Origin: UBA4416 sp044357775
Lineage (GTDB): Bacteria > Bacteroidota > Bacteroidia > B-17B0 > Aurantibacillaceae
Reading direction: 5' to 3'
NCBI GenBank assembly: GCA_044357775.1
Contig: JBIKOX010000138.1
Coordinates: forward strand, 1 to 8,204
DNA length: 8,204 nucleotides
Both the position numbers and the translations under genes were made by a program. Positions 1 through 5,702 of this stretch are shown here, one piece after another; the stretch's first letter is position 1, and every line of letters begins with the position of its first letter. The notes beneath the pieces are model-generated. The model was given only the letters and a program-made list of their open reading frames with translations. It made no database searches and had not been told where the DNA came from.

Positions 1-221
1 GTTTGGTAATAGTTGAAGAAGCTTGGCCATTGGCAAGTATCTCAGGTGAAATTGCTTTTAGAGTTCAGAAAGATGCTTTTGATTATTTAGACGCTCCAAT
101 TCGTCGTATTACTGCTGCTGACGTTCCGCTACCTTATGCGCCAACTTTAATTGAGGCTTCATTACCAAATGTAAGTCGCACTATAAAAGCGGTTAAGGAT
201 GTTATGTACGCTACAAAATAA
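1..221 (+). CDS. pdhB: Pyruvate dehydrogenase E1 component, beta subunit (3' end only)
   Basis: Only the last 73 or so codons are present; the first complete codon begins at base 3 and the gene enters from the left edge. The visible part is the C-terminal transketolase-type domain. It holds the family's V-V/I-E-E-x-W-P signature (here VIVEEAWP), then a segment ending in R-R-I-T-A-A-D-V-P-L-P-Y-A, and a terminal helix (residues I-K-A-V-K-D-V) before the stop. In the family, E1 beta pairs with E1 alpha to decarboxylate pyruvate with thiamine diphosphate and reductively acetylate the lipoyl group of E2 in the cytoplasm. The related branched-chain 2-oxoacid dehydrogenase E1 beta is the main alternative, but the D-V-P-L-P-Y-A wording fits PdhB better. 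It converges on the methyltransferase gene at 322-1680. Confidence 0.88.
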   Translation, partial: LVIVEEAWPLASISGEIAFRVQKDAFDYLDAPIRRITAADVPLPYAPTLIEASLPNVSRTIKAVKDVMYATK

Positions 222-260
222 CTTTCCTAATTGTACAAGTCATATTTAAATTTTGATATT

Positions 261-289
261 TCTAATTTATTTGAGAATCATAAATTAGA
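261..289. repeat. AT-rich inverted repeat between convergent genes
   Basis: A perfect 10-bp inverted repeat (TCTAATTTAT at 261-270, ATAAATTAGA at 280-289) has a 9-nt loop. It lies in the 100-bp gap between the pdhB stop and the stop of the convergent methyltransferase gene. The position suits a bidirectional terminator, but the stem contains a single G-C pair and no clear U-tract follows on either strand, so termination is only a guess. Nothing else is recognisable in this gap. Confidence 0.35.
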
Positions 290-321
290 TGTAAGGTAAA
301 CTATCTTGGACTGTTTTTTGA

Positions 322-1680
322 TTACTTCAAAATTCTAAATTCATTTGGTAAATAATTATTTAGTCGGTTTCCTAAATGTTTGATCCATCCAATTCCAAAA
401 GAATTAAAGGTTATTAAACTCCAACCTTTTTGGCCATCTATAATTTGTAATTCTTTTTTTAAAAACTGAATAGATTGTTCCTCTGTGCAATCAATGGTTT
501 GAATATGCTTTGATTTATGAATACTTAAAGCTAAATCATGATGCGGAATAACGTCTTCTTTTATTAAACTGCCAATAGTTGTACCTACCTTTTTTAAATA
601 TAATTTAGGGTATCTATTAATAAAATCTAAAACAGTTTGATTGGTTAATAAGTAATCATCTTTAAATTTTGTAATAACATGTGCGTTTAAATTATCAATC
701 CAATTTGCAAATAATTCTTTTTCTTTTGATTTAATTGGTGAAAAAGATTCTGTTTTATATTTTCTGTATTGTCGGTGATCATCTAGTGATCCTGGTTTTT
801 TAAATACGGCACAAAAAAATCCTTCAGATTTAGTTTTATCTGGATAAAAGCGATAGCCAAATGCTTGATGTTTTTCGCTCTGAGTTTCTACAATGCCCCA
901 CGTTTTTTGTGTTGGTATTTCAACGGAGGTTAACACAAATTCAGTCATGAGCCAATCAGCAATATCTTCATTTTCTTGCTGAGAGTAAGAACAGGTTGAG
1001 TATACTAAAGTTCCGCCTTGTTTTAAACTTCCTATAACATCTGATAAAATACGTTTTTGACGTTGGCTGCATAAATTCACATTATCTAAACTCCACTCAT
1101 CAACTGCATCATGTTGTTTTCTAAATAAACCTGAGCCACTGCACGGTGCATCAACTAAAATAATATCAAACACATTTTCCATTTCCGAATATGAACTTGG
1201 ATCATTATTAGTAACTACAACATTGCTAGTTCCCCACTTACTTATGTTTTGCTCTAACACATCAGCTCGTTGTTTAACCACTTCATTGGCTATTAATGCA
1301 CTTTCGTTATTTAATAGTGAATTTAGTAAAGTGCTTTTTCCACCTGGCGATGCACACACATCAAATGCTAATAAGGTTGCATCAAAATCAATACACGATT
1401 TTAAGGCATGTTCAATAAACATCGACCCTGCCTCTTGTACATAATAACAACCAGACTGAAATAAAACATCGTATGTAAAATTAGGACGTTCATTTAAGTA
1501 AAAACCTTTATCACACCATTGAACTTGGCTATCCAAATTAAAATTAAGTGTTGTTGTTTTAAATGGATTGATGCGAATACTTGTTAGTGAGTTTTTTTGA
1601 TGGGCCTCTAAAAATGCTTGCTCATCAAAAGCAGTGCAGCAAGAAACGGATTGTATAAATTGGGTAGGTAATTGTAACAT
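322..1680 (-). CDS. RsmF-like 16S rRNA m5C methyltransferase (NOL1/NOP2/Sun family)
   Basis: This 452-residue protein has the layout of RsmF-type SAM-dependent RNA cytosine-C5 methyltransferases. The family N-terminal motif V-Q-E-A-G-S-M is at about residues 81-87. The SAM-binding motif FDVCASPGGKST is at about 106-117. The D-A-P-C-S-G-S-G motif gives Cys180 and the Y-S-T-C-S motif gives Cys230. In this family the TCS cysteine attacks C6 of the target cytosine and the PCS cysteine helps release the product. The roughly 170-residue C-terminal tail, ending in a G-W-I-K-H-L-G-N-R-L-N-N-Y-L-P segment, is the RNA-binding extension typical of RsmF rather than of RsmB. Bacteroidota homologues are usually this long. 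The target base (C1407 of 16S rRNA in E. coli) is inferred. The ATG at 1678-1680 is the first residue of a normal N-terminus and lies 10 nt below a TATATTTG element, so the transcript would have almost no leader. The gene is divergent from recX. Confidence 0.88.
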   Translation of the reverse strand: MLQLPTQFIQSVSCCTAFDEQAFLEAHQKNSLTSIRINPFKTTTLNFNLDSQVQWCDKGFYLNERPNFTYDVLFQSGCYYVQEAGSMFIEHALKSCIDFDATLLAFDVCASPGGKSTLLNSLLNNESALIANEVVKQRADVLEQNISKWGTSNVVVTNNDPSSYSEMENVFDIILVDAPCSGSGLFRKQHDAVDEWSLDNVNLCSQRQKRILSDVIGSLKQGGTLVYSTCSYSQQENEDIADWLMTEFVLTSVEIPTQKTWGIVETQSEKHQAFGYRFYPDKTKSEGFFCAVFKKPGSLDDHRQYRKYKTESFSPIKSKEKELFANWIDNLNAHVITKFKDDYLLTNQTVLDFINRYPKLYLKKVGTTIGSLIKEDVIPHHDLALSIHKSKHIQTIDCTEEQSIQFLKKELQIIDGQKGWSLITFNSFGIGWIKHLGNRLNNYLPNEFRILK

Positions 1681-1690
1681 AATTGTGAAT

Positions 1691-1698
1691 CAAATATA
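1691..1698 (-). promoter_or_regulatory. Candidate -7 element (TATATTTG) for the methyltransferase gene
   Basis: The minus strand reads TATATTTG, an exact match to the Bacteroidota primary-sigma -7 consensus TAnnTTTG. It ends 10 nt before the ATG, so transcription would begin about 4-6 nt ahead of the start codon. No TTG-type -33 element is seen at 17-23 bp. Experimental start mapping is lacking. Confidence 0.55.
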
Positions 1699-1707
1699 AA
1701 GAAATAT

Positions 1708-1715
1708 TACTTTTG
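1708..1715 (+). promoter_or_regulatory. Candidate -7 element (TACTTTTG) for recX, with TTG -33
   Basis: TACTTTTG matches TAnnTTTG exactly. A TTG lies at 1683-1685, 22 bp upstream, within the 17-23 bp spacing known for Flavobacterium promoters. It overlaps the furthest-upstream possible recX start (TTG at 1713). If it is real, that codon cannot be the start, and the GTG at 1719 or something downstream is used. It lies 9 bp from the opposing element at 1691-1698. Confidence 0.5.
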
Positions 1716-2204
1716 TTTGTGTTCGAAAAAAACCCAGCAATTAAAATAACAGATCCTCACTTAGCATTGATTAAAATGCAGAGTTGGTGCGCATACCAGG
1801 AGCGTTGCCAGCAAGATGCTCGTACTAAATTATATGAATTGGGTTTATGGTCCGATGCCGTGGAAAATATTATTGTGAAATTAATTGAAGATAATTTTTT
1901 AAATGAAGAACGCTTTGCAACTGCTTTTGCAAGAGGAAAATTTACTATTAAAAAATGGGGACGCATTAAAATTAAGCAAGAGTTAAAACAAAAACGTGTT
2001 GGCGACTATTGTTTAAAAAAAGCCATGCAACAAATTGATGAAACGGAATACATGGCTACCTTAAAAAAATTAATTGACAGTAAACGCAAATTGATTAAAG
2101 AAAAAAGTCCCATTAAATTAAACTACAAGTTAATGAATTATGTTTTATCAAAGGGCTACGAAAAAGATTTGGTATTTGATATTTTGAATAATAAGGAGGA
2201 TTAA
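1713..2204 (+). CDS. recX: RecX-family regulatory protein
   Basis: RecX is a small, all-helical protein built of three-helix repeats that binds RecA filaments in the cytoplasm and limits recombination. The recognisable Bacteroidota wording here is C-A-Y-Q-E-R-C at residues 26-32, the F-L-N-E-E-R-F-A-T-A-F-A-R-G-K-F block near 62-77, and K-K-W-G-R-I-K-I-K-Q-E-L just after it. At 163 codons or slightly fewer the length is normal. The start is uncertain. The open frame allows TTG 1713, GTG 1719, TTG 1767 or ATG 1776. The ATG leaves only three residues before the conserved C-A-Y-Q block, whereas homologues usually carry about 10-15, so an upstream start is likely; GTG 1719 fits best with the promoter at 1708-1715. 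The TAA stop is followed immediately, in frame, by the TAG that opens the tandem repeat at 2205. No recA is present in the window. Confidence 0.85.
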   Translation: MFVFEKNPAIKITDPHLALIKMQSWCAYQERCQQDARTKLYELGLWSDAVENIIVKLIEDNFLNEERFATAFARGKFTIKKWGRIKIKQELKQKRVGDYCLKKAMQQIDETEYMATLKKLIDSKRKLIKEKSPIKLNYKLMNYVLSKGYEKDLVFDILNNKED

Positions 2205-2490
2205 TAGAACGCAGATGACGCGGATTATTAAGATTAAAAATGATTTTTTAAATATTAGTTAATGCCAATTTTTAAAATAATAGAACGCAGAAAACGCGGA
2301 TTATTAAGATTAAAAATGATTTTTTAAATATTAGTTAACTGTAATATGTTTTAAATAATAGAACTCAGAAAACGCTGATTATTAAGATTAAACATGATTT
2401 TTAAATATTAGCTAACTGTAATATGTTTTAAATAATAGAACGCAGATGACGCTGATTATTAAGATTAAAAATGATTTTTAAAGATTAGTT
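2205..2490 (+). repeat. Tandem array of a ~77-bp repeat (about 3.7 copies)
   Basis: Four units begin with TAGAAC at 2205, 2281, 2359 and 2436 (periods of 76, 78 and 77 bp). Each reads TAGAACnCAGAnnACGCnG, then GATTATTAAGATTAAA, then an AT-rich stretch ending near TATTAG. The ~20-bp linkers after copies 2 and 3 are identical, while the linker after copy 1 differs, which suggests growth by unequal duplication. Copies 1 and 4 carry CAGATGACGC and copies 2 and 3 carry CAGAAAACGC. The same head sequence occurs once more at 5161, there as one arm of a hairpin. The array lacks the matching right arm (ATCTGCGTT). No open frame or RNA gene is evident. It occupies the recX-hemW convergent gap, and function is unknown. 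Confidence 0.88.
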
Positions 2491-2553
2491 TTTTGTGAGA
2501 GAGGCACTCCGTTTAAACAATTAGGAAAGAGGTTTTATGAATTTACGTTTAAC

Positions 2554-2661
2554 TTGCGTGAAGGATTGAAGTGTAAATCCTTTTTGTGTTCCTTTACAAA
2601 AAGATTGCAACGAAAAGCCTGATCCGCCAGCTGGCGGACAAGCCTCTTTGCGCCGGCACGC
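2554..2661. repeat. GC-rich multi-hairpin intergenic element
   Basis: This ~108-bp block stands out by base composition in its right half and by nested inverted repeats. GCGTG at 2556-2560 can pair with CACGC at 2657-2661, closing the whole block. GGATT at 2563-2567 pairs with AATCC at 2576-2580. CTTTTTGT at 2580-2587 pairs with ACAAAAAG at 2596-2603 across an 8-nt loop. A perfect 16-bp GC-rich palindrome lies at 2623-2638. From memory, similar sequence recurs between genes in Bacteroidota and is sometimes mis-annotated as a small protein, but I cannot verify this here. It ends 7 bp from the hemW stop codon and so lies in the 3' region of the hemW transcript. Confidence 0.6.
2615..2645. repeat. 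16-bp perfect palindrome flanked by AAGCCT direct repeats
   Basis: TCCGCCAG/CTGGCGGA at 2623-2638 is a perfect palindrome that can fold as a 6-bp GC stem with an AGCT tetraloop. AAGCCT occurs on both sides, at 2615-2620 and 2640-2645, which looks like a target-site duplication round a 19-bp insert. The stem could act as a terminator for hemW; on the minus strand it is followed by TCAGGCTTTT, only a short T-run. Both readings are inference. Confidence 0.55.
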
Positions 2662-2668
2662 CAAAAAA

Positions 2669-3796
2669 CTAAATAAATAATTCACTAGCAATTTTGTCAG
2701 CAAATAATTTTCCTTTTTCGGTTAAAGTATACGTTGTATTGTTTATAACAACGGTTTCTTGTTTAATGTATTTTTCTATTTGATTTAAATAGTGTTTTAC
2801 AAATTCAGTATTAAAATTTGCGCTCAGGTAATTTAAATCAATACCCCAAATAGTTCTTAGTGACGTTAAAATATATTCGTTAAAGCGTTCGTTTTCGGTA
2901 AGTATTTCTTTTTCAAAATAGCTTTCGTTTTTTTCTGAAATTTGTTTTATATAGTTATTATTATTTGACACATTCCATTGCCTTGATACTCCATCAAATG
3001 AATGGGCAGATGGACCAAGGCCTAAATAGTGTTCACCTTTCCAGTAGTTAGAGTTGTGCAAACTAAAAAAACCTTCCTTGCCAAAATTGGATATTTCGTA
3101 ATGAATAAAATTATTTTTCTCTAAGCGATTAATCATTTCTAAAAATAGTTCCGAACTTTTTTCATCATCAATAGCTACTTCTTTTTTGAGTTTAAAGTCG
3201 TGACCTAGTTTTGTTTTTTCTTCGATAGTTAAATTGTAACTCGAAATATGTTTCACATCTAAAGCAATTGCTTTATCAAGTGTTTTTTTCCAGTTTGCTA
3301 AATTCGAAAATTTAGAACCATAAATTAAATCAATGGTAATATTTTCAAAACCTCTGTCTTGTGCTCTTTTTACCGATGATTCACTTTCTTTGGCAGTGTG
3401 CGCTCTGTTCATCCAAATTAGTTCTTCGTCATCAAAACTTTGCAAGCCAATACTTAATCTATTTACTTCTAAACGTTTTAATTCTTTTAGCTTTTCATCT
3501 GTTAAATCATCAGGGTTGCATTCTAAAGTAATTTCAACATCCTTTGAAACGTGATACAATTTGTATATTTTTTCTAATATCAAAAACGTTTCTTTTTCGG
3601 AAAGCAAACTCGGCGTGCCACCCCCAAAATAAATGGATTCGATTTTTTTGTTTGCTAAGTAGTTTATCCTCTCATCAATTTCTGAAAGAATACTATTTAC
3701 TAATAATCCTTTATTTTGTAACGACGTTGAAAAATGAAAGTCACAATAGTTACAAGCCTTTTTGCAAAATGGAATGTGAATGTATATTCCACTCAT
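2669..3796 (-). CDS. hemW: Radical SAM family heme chaperone HemW
   Basis: This 375-residue protein is of full family length. The N-terminus I-Y-I-H-I-P-F-C is followed by the CxxxCxxC cluster motif, giving Cys11, Cys15 and Cys18, which bind a [4Fe-4S] cluster and SAM. GGGTPS at residues 58-63 is the SAM-binding glycine motif. The HNxxYW motif at 247-252 and the L-G-L-G-P-S-A-H-S-F segment at 258-267 are typical of HemW, the conserved histidine being implicated in heme binding. A HemN_C-type domain occupies about 300-375. HemW was long annotated as oxygen-independent coproporphyrinogen oxidase; family work shows that it carries heme to respiratory enzymes instead. The short N-terminus before the cluster motif also argues for HemW rather than HemN. 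The ATG at 3794-3796 is the only sensible start. The gene lies 91 bp downstream of ung on the same strand but has its own candidate promoter. Confidence 0.93.
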   Translation of the reverse strand: MSGIYIHIPFCKKACNYCDFHFSTSLQNKGLLVNSILSEIDERINYLANKKIESIYFGGGTPSLLSEKETFLILEKIYKLYHVSKDVEITLECNPDDLTDEKLKELKRLEVNRLSIGLQSFDDEELIWMNRAHTAKESESSVKRAQDRGFENITIDLIYGSKFSNLANWKKTLDKAIALDVKHISSYNLTIEEKTKLGHDFKLKKEVAIDDEKSSELFLEMINRLEKNNFIHYEISNFGKEGFFSLHNSNYWKGEHYLGLGPSAHSFDGVSRQWNVSNNNNYIKQISEKNESYFEKEILTENERFNEYILTSLRTIWGIDLNYLSANFNTEFVKHYLNQIEKYIKQETVVINNTTYTLTEKGKLFADKIASELFI

Positions 3797-3844
3797 AATT
3801 TAAATAAATTGAAATTAATTTGCATATAATGGTATCTCAAACAT

Positions 3845-3852
3845 CAAACATA
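3845..3852 (-). promoter_or_regulatory. Candidate -7 element (TATGTTTG) for hemW
   Basis: The minus strand reads TATGTTTG, an exact TAnnTTTG match, inside the 91-bp gap between the ung stop and the hemW start. It would give a leader of about 40-45 nt. No TTG is found at the -33 position. It suggests that hemW can be transcribed independently of ung. Confidence 0.45.
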
Positions 3853-3887
3853 ATATATTTAACTGATAAATAAACTTGCCGGTTAAT

Positions 3888-4577
3888 TTACTCAAATAGT
3901 TCCCCTATTGAAAGATTCCAATCAATTGGATTAAGTTGGTGTGATTTTAAATATTCATTAGTTTTTGAAAAATTCTTACATCCAAAAAATGCACCTCGTG
4001 CCAATGGAGATGGATGAGCAGCCTCTAATACTAAGTGCTTTTGAGCATTGATTAAATTGTGTTTATTTTTTGCGTAATTGCCCCATAATAAAAACACACA
4101 ATTTTGTTTTTCATCGGATATTAATTTTATGATAGTGTCAGTAAATGTTTCCCAACCTTTGTTTTGATGGCTTCCCGGTTTACCAGATTGAACTGTTAAA
4201 GTTGCATTTAGCAGCAGAACTCCCTGAGTAGCCCAACTGGTTAAATTACCATGATTAGGTAGTTTACAGCCAATATCAGAATGTAATTCTTTGAAAATAT
4301 TTTTTAAGGATGGTGGTGTTTTTATTCCGTGGTTTACTGAAAAACTTAATCCATGAGCTTGATGCGCCCCGTGATATGGGTCTTGTCCAATTATTACTAC
4401 TTTCAAGTTTTCAAAAGATGTCCATTTTAAAGCATTGTAAACATCATCCTCTTTAGGATAAATAATAAATTCGTTTCTTTCCTTTTTTATAAATGAATTT
4501 AGAATTTGAAAATAAGGTTTTTCAAATTCTTCTTTCAATTTATCATCCCATGAATTGTTAAACAATGAACTTGTCAT
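3888..4577 (-). CDS. ung: Uracil-DNA glycosylase, family 1
   Basis: Ung removes uracil from DNA and starts base-excision repair. At 229 residues the length is that of classic family-1 enzymes. The water-activating motif GQDPYHG is at residues 64-70 (catalytic Asp66, and Tyr68, which excludes thymine). G-L-S-F-S at 76-80 gives the stacking Phe79. L-L-L-N-A at 121-125 gives Asn124 for uracil recognition. The DNA-intercalation loop HPSPLARGAFFGC starts at His188, the catalytic histidine. All the key residues are present, so the enzyme is expected to be active. The ATG at 4575-4577 gives a normal N-terminus. A near-match to the -7 element (TATGTTTT, one mismatch, at 4594-4601 on the minus strand) could serve as its promoter. 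The gene is divergent from the lipoprotein-ytxJ pair and precedes hemW on the same strand. Confidence 0.96.
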   Translation of the reverse strand: MTSSLFNNSWDDKLKEEFEKPYFQILNSFIKKERNEFIIYPKEDDVYNALKWTSFENLKVVIIGQDPYHGAHQAHGLSFSVNHGIKTPPSLKNIFKELHSDIGCKLPNHGNLTSWATQGVLLLNATLTVQSGKPGSHQNKGWETFTDTIIKLISDEKQNCVFLLWGNYAKNKHNLINAQKHLVLEAAHPSPLARGAFFGCKNFSKTNEYLKSHQLNPIDWNLSIGELFE

Positions 4578-4642
4578 TAATAAGTTGTTTACAAAAACAT
4601 AGCATTTAATTTATGTTTTTTTTATTCTGTACTAAATTAATA

Positions 4643-4650
4643 TATATTTG
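4643..4650 (+). promoter_or_regulatory. Candidate -7 element (TATATTTG) for the lipoprotein-ytxJ pair
   Basis: An exact TAnnTTTG match ends 27 nt before the ATG at 4678, implying a leader of about 20 nt. No TTG -33 element is visible at the usual spacing. It supports the small open frame at 4678 as a real transcribed gene. Confidence 0.5.
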
Positions 4651-4677
4651 TTTATTATATTTAGCAAAAATTTATTT

Positions 4678-4809
4678 ATGAAAAAATTAGCTTTCTTTTC
4701 CGCTTTGTTATTTGTATTTTGTGTTATAGTATCTTCATGCAAATCACGTGAGAAGTGTCCTGCTTACACTAAAGCTAATACAACCGTAACGTTAAAAAAA
4801 TCTGTATAA
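4678..4809 (+). CDS. Tiny lipoprotein (43 residues) upstream of ytxJ
   Basis: The 43-codon frame starts with ATG at 4678 and ends with TAA at 4807-4809. The product begins M-K-K-L, has a hydrophobic core (A-F-F-S-A-L-L-F-V-F-C-V-I) and a lipobox V-S-S-C with Cys21 as the likely lipidated residue. That leaves a mature peptide of only 23 residues containing a C-P-A-Y motif, a few lysines and no acidic tract. Its signal sequence would target it to the periplasmic face of the envelope. The start lies 27 nt below an exact -7 element, and the stop is 3 nt ahead of the ytxJ ATG, so the two are probably co-transcribed. I have a general recollection of similar short lipoproteins in Bacteroidota but no function for them. 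It is easily missed by length cut-offs. Coding status rests on the signal/lipobox pattern, promoter and spacing. Confidence 0.75.
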   Translation: MKKLAFFSALLFVFCVIVSSCKSREKCPAYTKANTTVTLKKSV

Positions 4810-4812
4810 TTT

Positions 4813-5163
4813 ATGCTTTGGCATAAACTTACAGATATTAATCAGTTAACTGATATAAAAAATGGCTCATTGGAAAGTTCCAGCCCTGATTTTGCTGTAC
4901 TGATATTTAAGCACAGTACAAGATGTTCTATAAGTTCAATGGCTTTAAATCGTTTGGAGTCAAAATGGGTTGACAATAAAAATCTTCCTGCATATTACTT
5001 AGATTTATTGAATTATCGGCAGATTTCGAACGAAATAGCTGATTTATTTTCGGTAGAACATGCTTCCCCTCAAGTTCTTTTAATTAAGAATGGTTCATGT
5101 ATTTATCACGCTTCACATACCAATATTTCCGCTGCGGATATTTTAGAAGCTACGAGTTCATAG
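4813..5163 (+). CDS. ytxJ: Bacillithiol-system redox protein YtxJ (thioredoxin-like)
   Basis: The 116-residue product has the length and core of YtxJ (DUF2847, also called general stress protein YtxJ). A hydrophobic strand (A-V-L-I-F-K-H) runs into S-T-R-C-S-I-S, giving a single active-site Cys38 in place of a CxxC pair. The later A-S-P-Q at residues 84-87 supplies the cis-proline of the thioredoxin fold. An A-Y-Y-L-D-L strand and a C-terminal helix complete the domain. The family is proposed to reduce bacillithiol mixed disulfides (bacilliredoxin-like) in the cytoplasm; that role comes from family naming and gene distribution, not from this window. No bsh biosynthesis gene is visible here. 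The stop codon TAG at 5161-5163 is also the first three bases of the dispersed repeat, so the repeat supplies the gene's end. Confidence 0.87.
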   Translation: MLWHKLTDINQLTDIKNGSLESSSPDFAVLIFKHSTRCSISSMALNRLESKWVDNKNLPAYYLDLLNYRQISNEIADLFSVEHASPQVLLIKNGSCIYHASHTNISAADILEATSS

Positions 5164-5260
5164 AACGCAGATACCGCTGATTATTTATGATTTGATTTTG
5201 ATTAAATACATTTTATTCTTTTTTTCTTAAAAATCATAACCATCTGCGTTATCAGCCTTC
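5161..5260. repeat. Dispersed hairpin repeat (same family as the 2205-2490 array)
   Basis: The head TAGAACGCAGAT at 5161-5172 matches copies 1 and 4 of the tandem array. Here a right arm is present as well: bases 5163-5193 can pair with 5231-5260, including AACGCAGAT with ATCTGCGTT (5164-5172 and 5242-5250) and ATGATTT with AAATCAT (5187-5193 and 5231-5237). Several mismatches and one bulge remain, and the loop is T-rich. It fills the convergent gap between ytxJ and the OsmC gene. It may act as a transcript-end hairpin for both genes, though neither strand shows the U-tract of a standard intrinsic terminator. Confidence 0.75.
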
Positions 5261-5277
5261 CATTAAAAAAATAAACA

Positions 5278-5685
5278 TTACCAAAGAAATTCAATCACTT
5301 GTTTTAAATCGGGATGCAAGCTTTTTGCAACTGGACAAGTTAACGCTGAATGTTCGTATATTTTTTTTTCTTTATCGGTATAGTCCTTTTTTGGAAAAGT
5401 TATTTTAATGTGAATTTCGCCTATTCGTCTTGGTTCAGCATGCATGATTTTAATCACTTCGGCAGTTGCTCCATCAATGTTTTTAATACCTTCTTTCATA
5501 GCCGCAATGCCCATAATTGATATCATGCAGCTTGCCAATGCGGTTGCTACTAAATCTGTAGGCGAAAACATTTCTCCTTTTCCATGGTTGTCTTTTGGCG
5601 CATCGGTGTAAATTGTAGTATTTGATTGCGTGTGCGATGCTTCTGTTCTTAATTCTCCTAAATAGGTTATCGTACTTGTTGTCAT
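5278..5685 (-). CDS. OsmC-family peroxiredoxin-like protein
   Basis: The 135-residue protein has the OsmC/Ohr fold signature. An N-terminal beta-rich part is followed by G-E-M-F-S-P-T-D-L-V-A-T-A-L-A-S-C with Cys53 on the central helix, and later S-A-L-T-C-P-V-A with Cys117. In this family the two cysteines form the redox pair that reduces organic hydroperoxides using a dithiol reductant in the cytoplasm. Arg13 and Glu38 are candidates for the family's cysteine-activating residues. The sequence fits the general OsmC/YhfA-like branch better than Ohr, so I give no gene symbol. The ATG at 5683-5685 lies 17 nt below an exact -7 element. The gene converges on ytxJ and is divergent from the OMP-like gene, with a palindrome between the two promoters that may regulate it. 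Confidence 0.87.
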   Translation of the reverse strand: MTTSTITYLGELRTEASHTQSNTTIYTDAPKDNHGKGEMFSPTDLVATALASCMISIMGIAAMKEGIKNIDGATAEVIKIMHAEPRRIGEIHIKITFPKKDYTDKEKKIYEHSALTCPVAKSLHPDLKQVIEFLW

Positions 5686-5702
5686 AAAATGATTATTTAC
5701 TC

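Noticed and set aside
1223..1444. 73-residue plus-strand open frame within the methyltransferase gene
   Set aside because: It is antisense to the conserved SAM-binding region, which fully explains the sequence constraint there; no promoter or recognisable protein features.
2205..2490. Possible CRISPR array
   Set aside because: The period is ~77 bp, the repeated part is over 50 bp, and the intervening linkers are themselves conserved rather than unique; no cas gene is near.
2521..2703. 60-residue open frame on the minus strand
   Set aside because: It runs through the GC-rich hairpin element and the 3' end of hemW in another frame. Its composition follows the repeat, and I recall similar spurious peptides annotated from such repeats. 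No promoter or family support.
2669..3796. Coproporphyrinogen III oxidase (HemN) as the identity of the radical-SAM gene
   Set aside because: The very short N-terminus before the cysteine cluster, the 375-residue length and the HNxxYW segment fit HemW; HemN is longer at the N-terminus.
3333..3798. Two plus-strand open frames (3333-3554 and 3544-3798) opposite hemW
   Set aside because: Antisense shadows of a strongly conserved radical-SAM gene.
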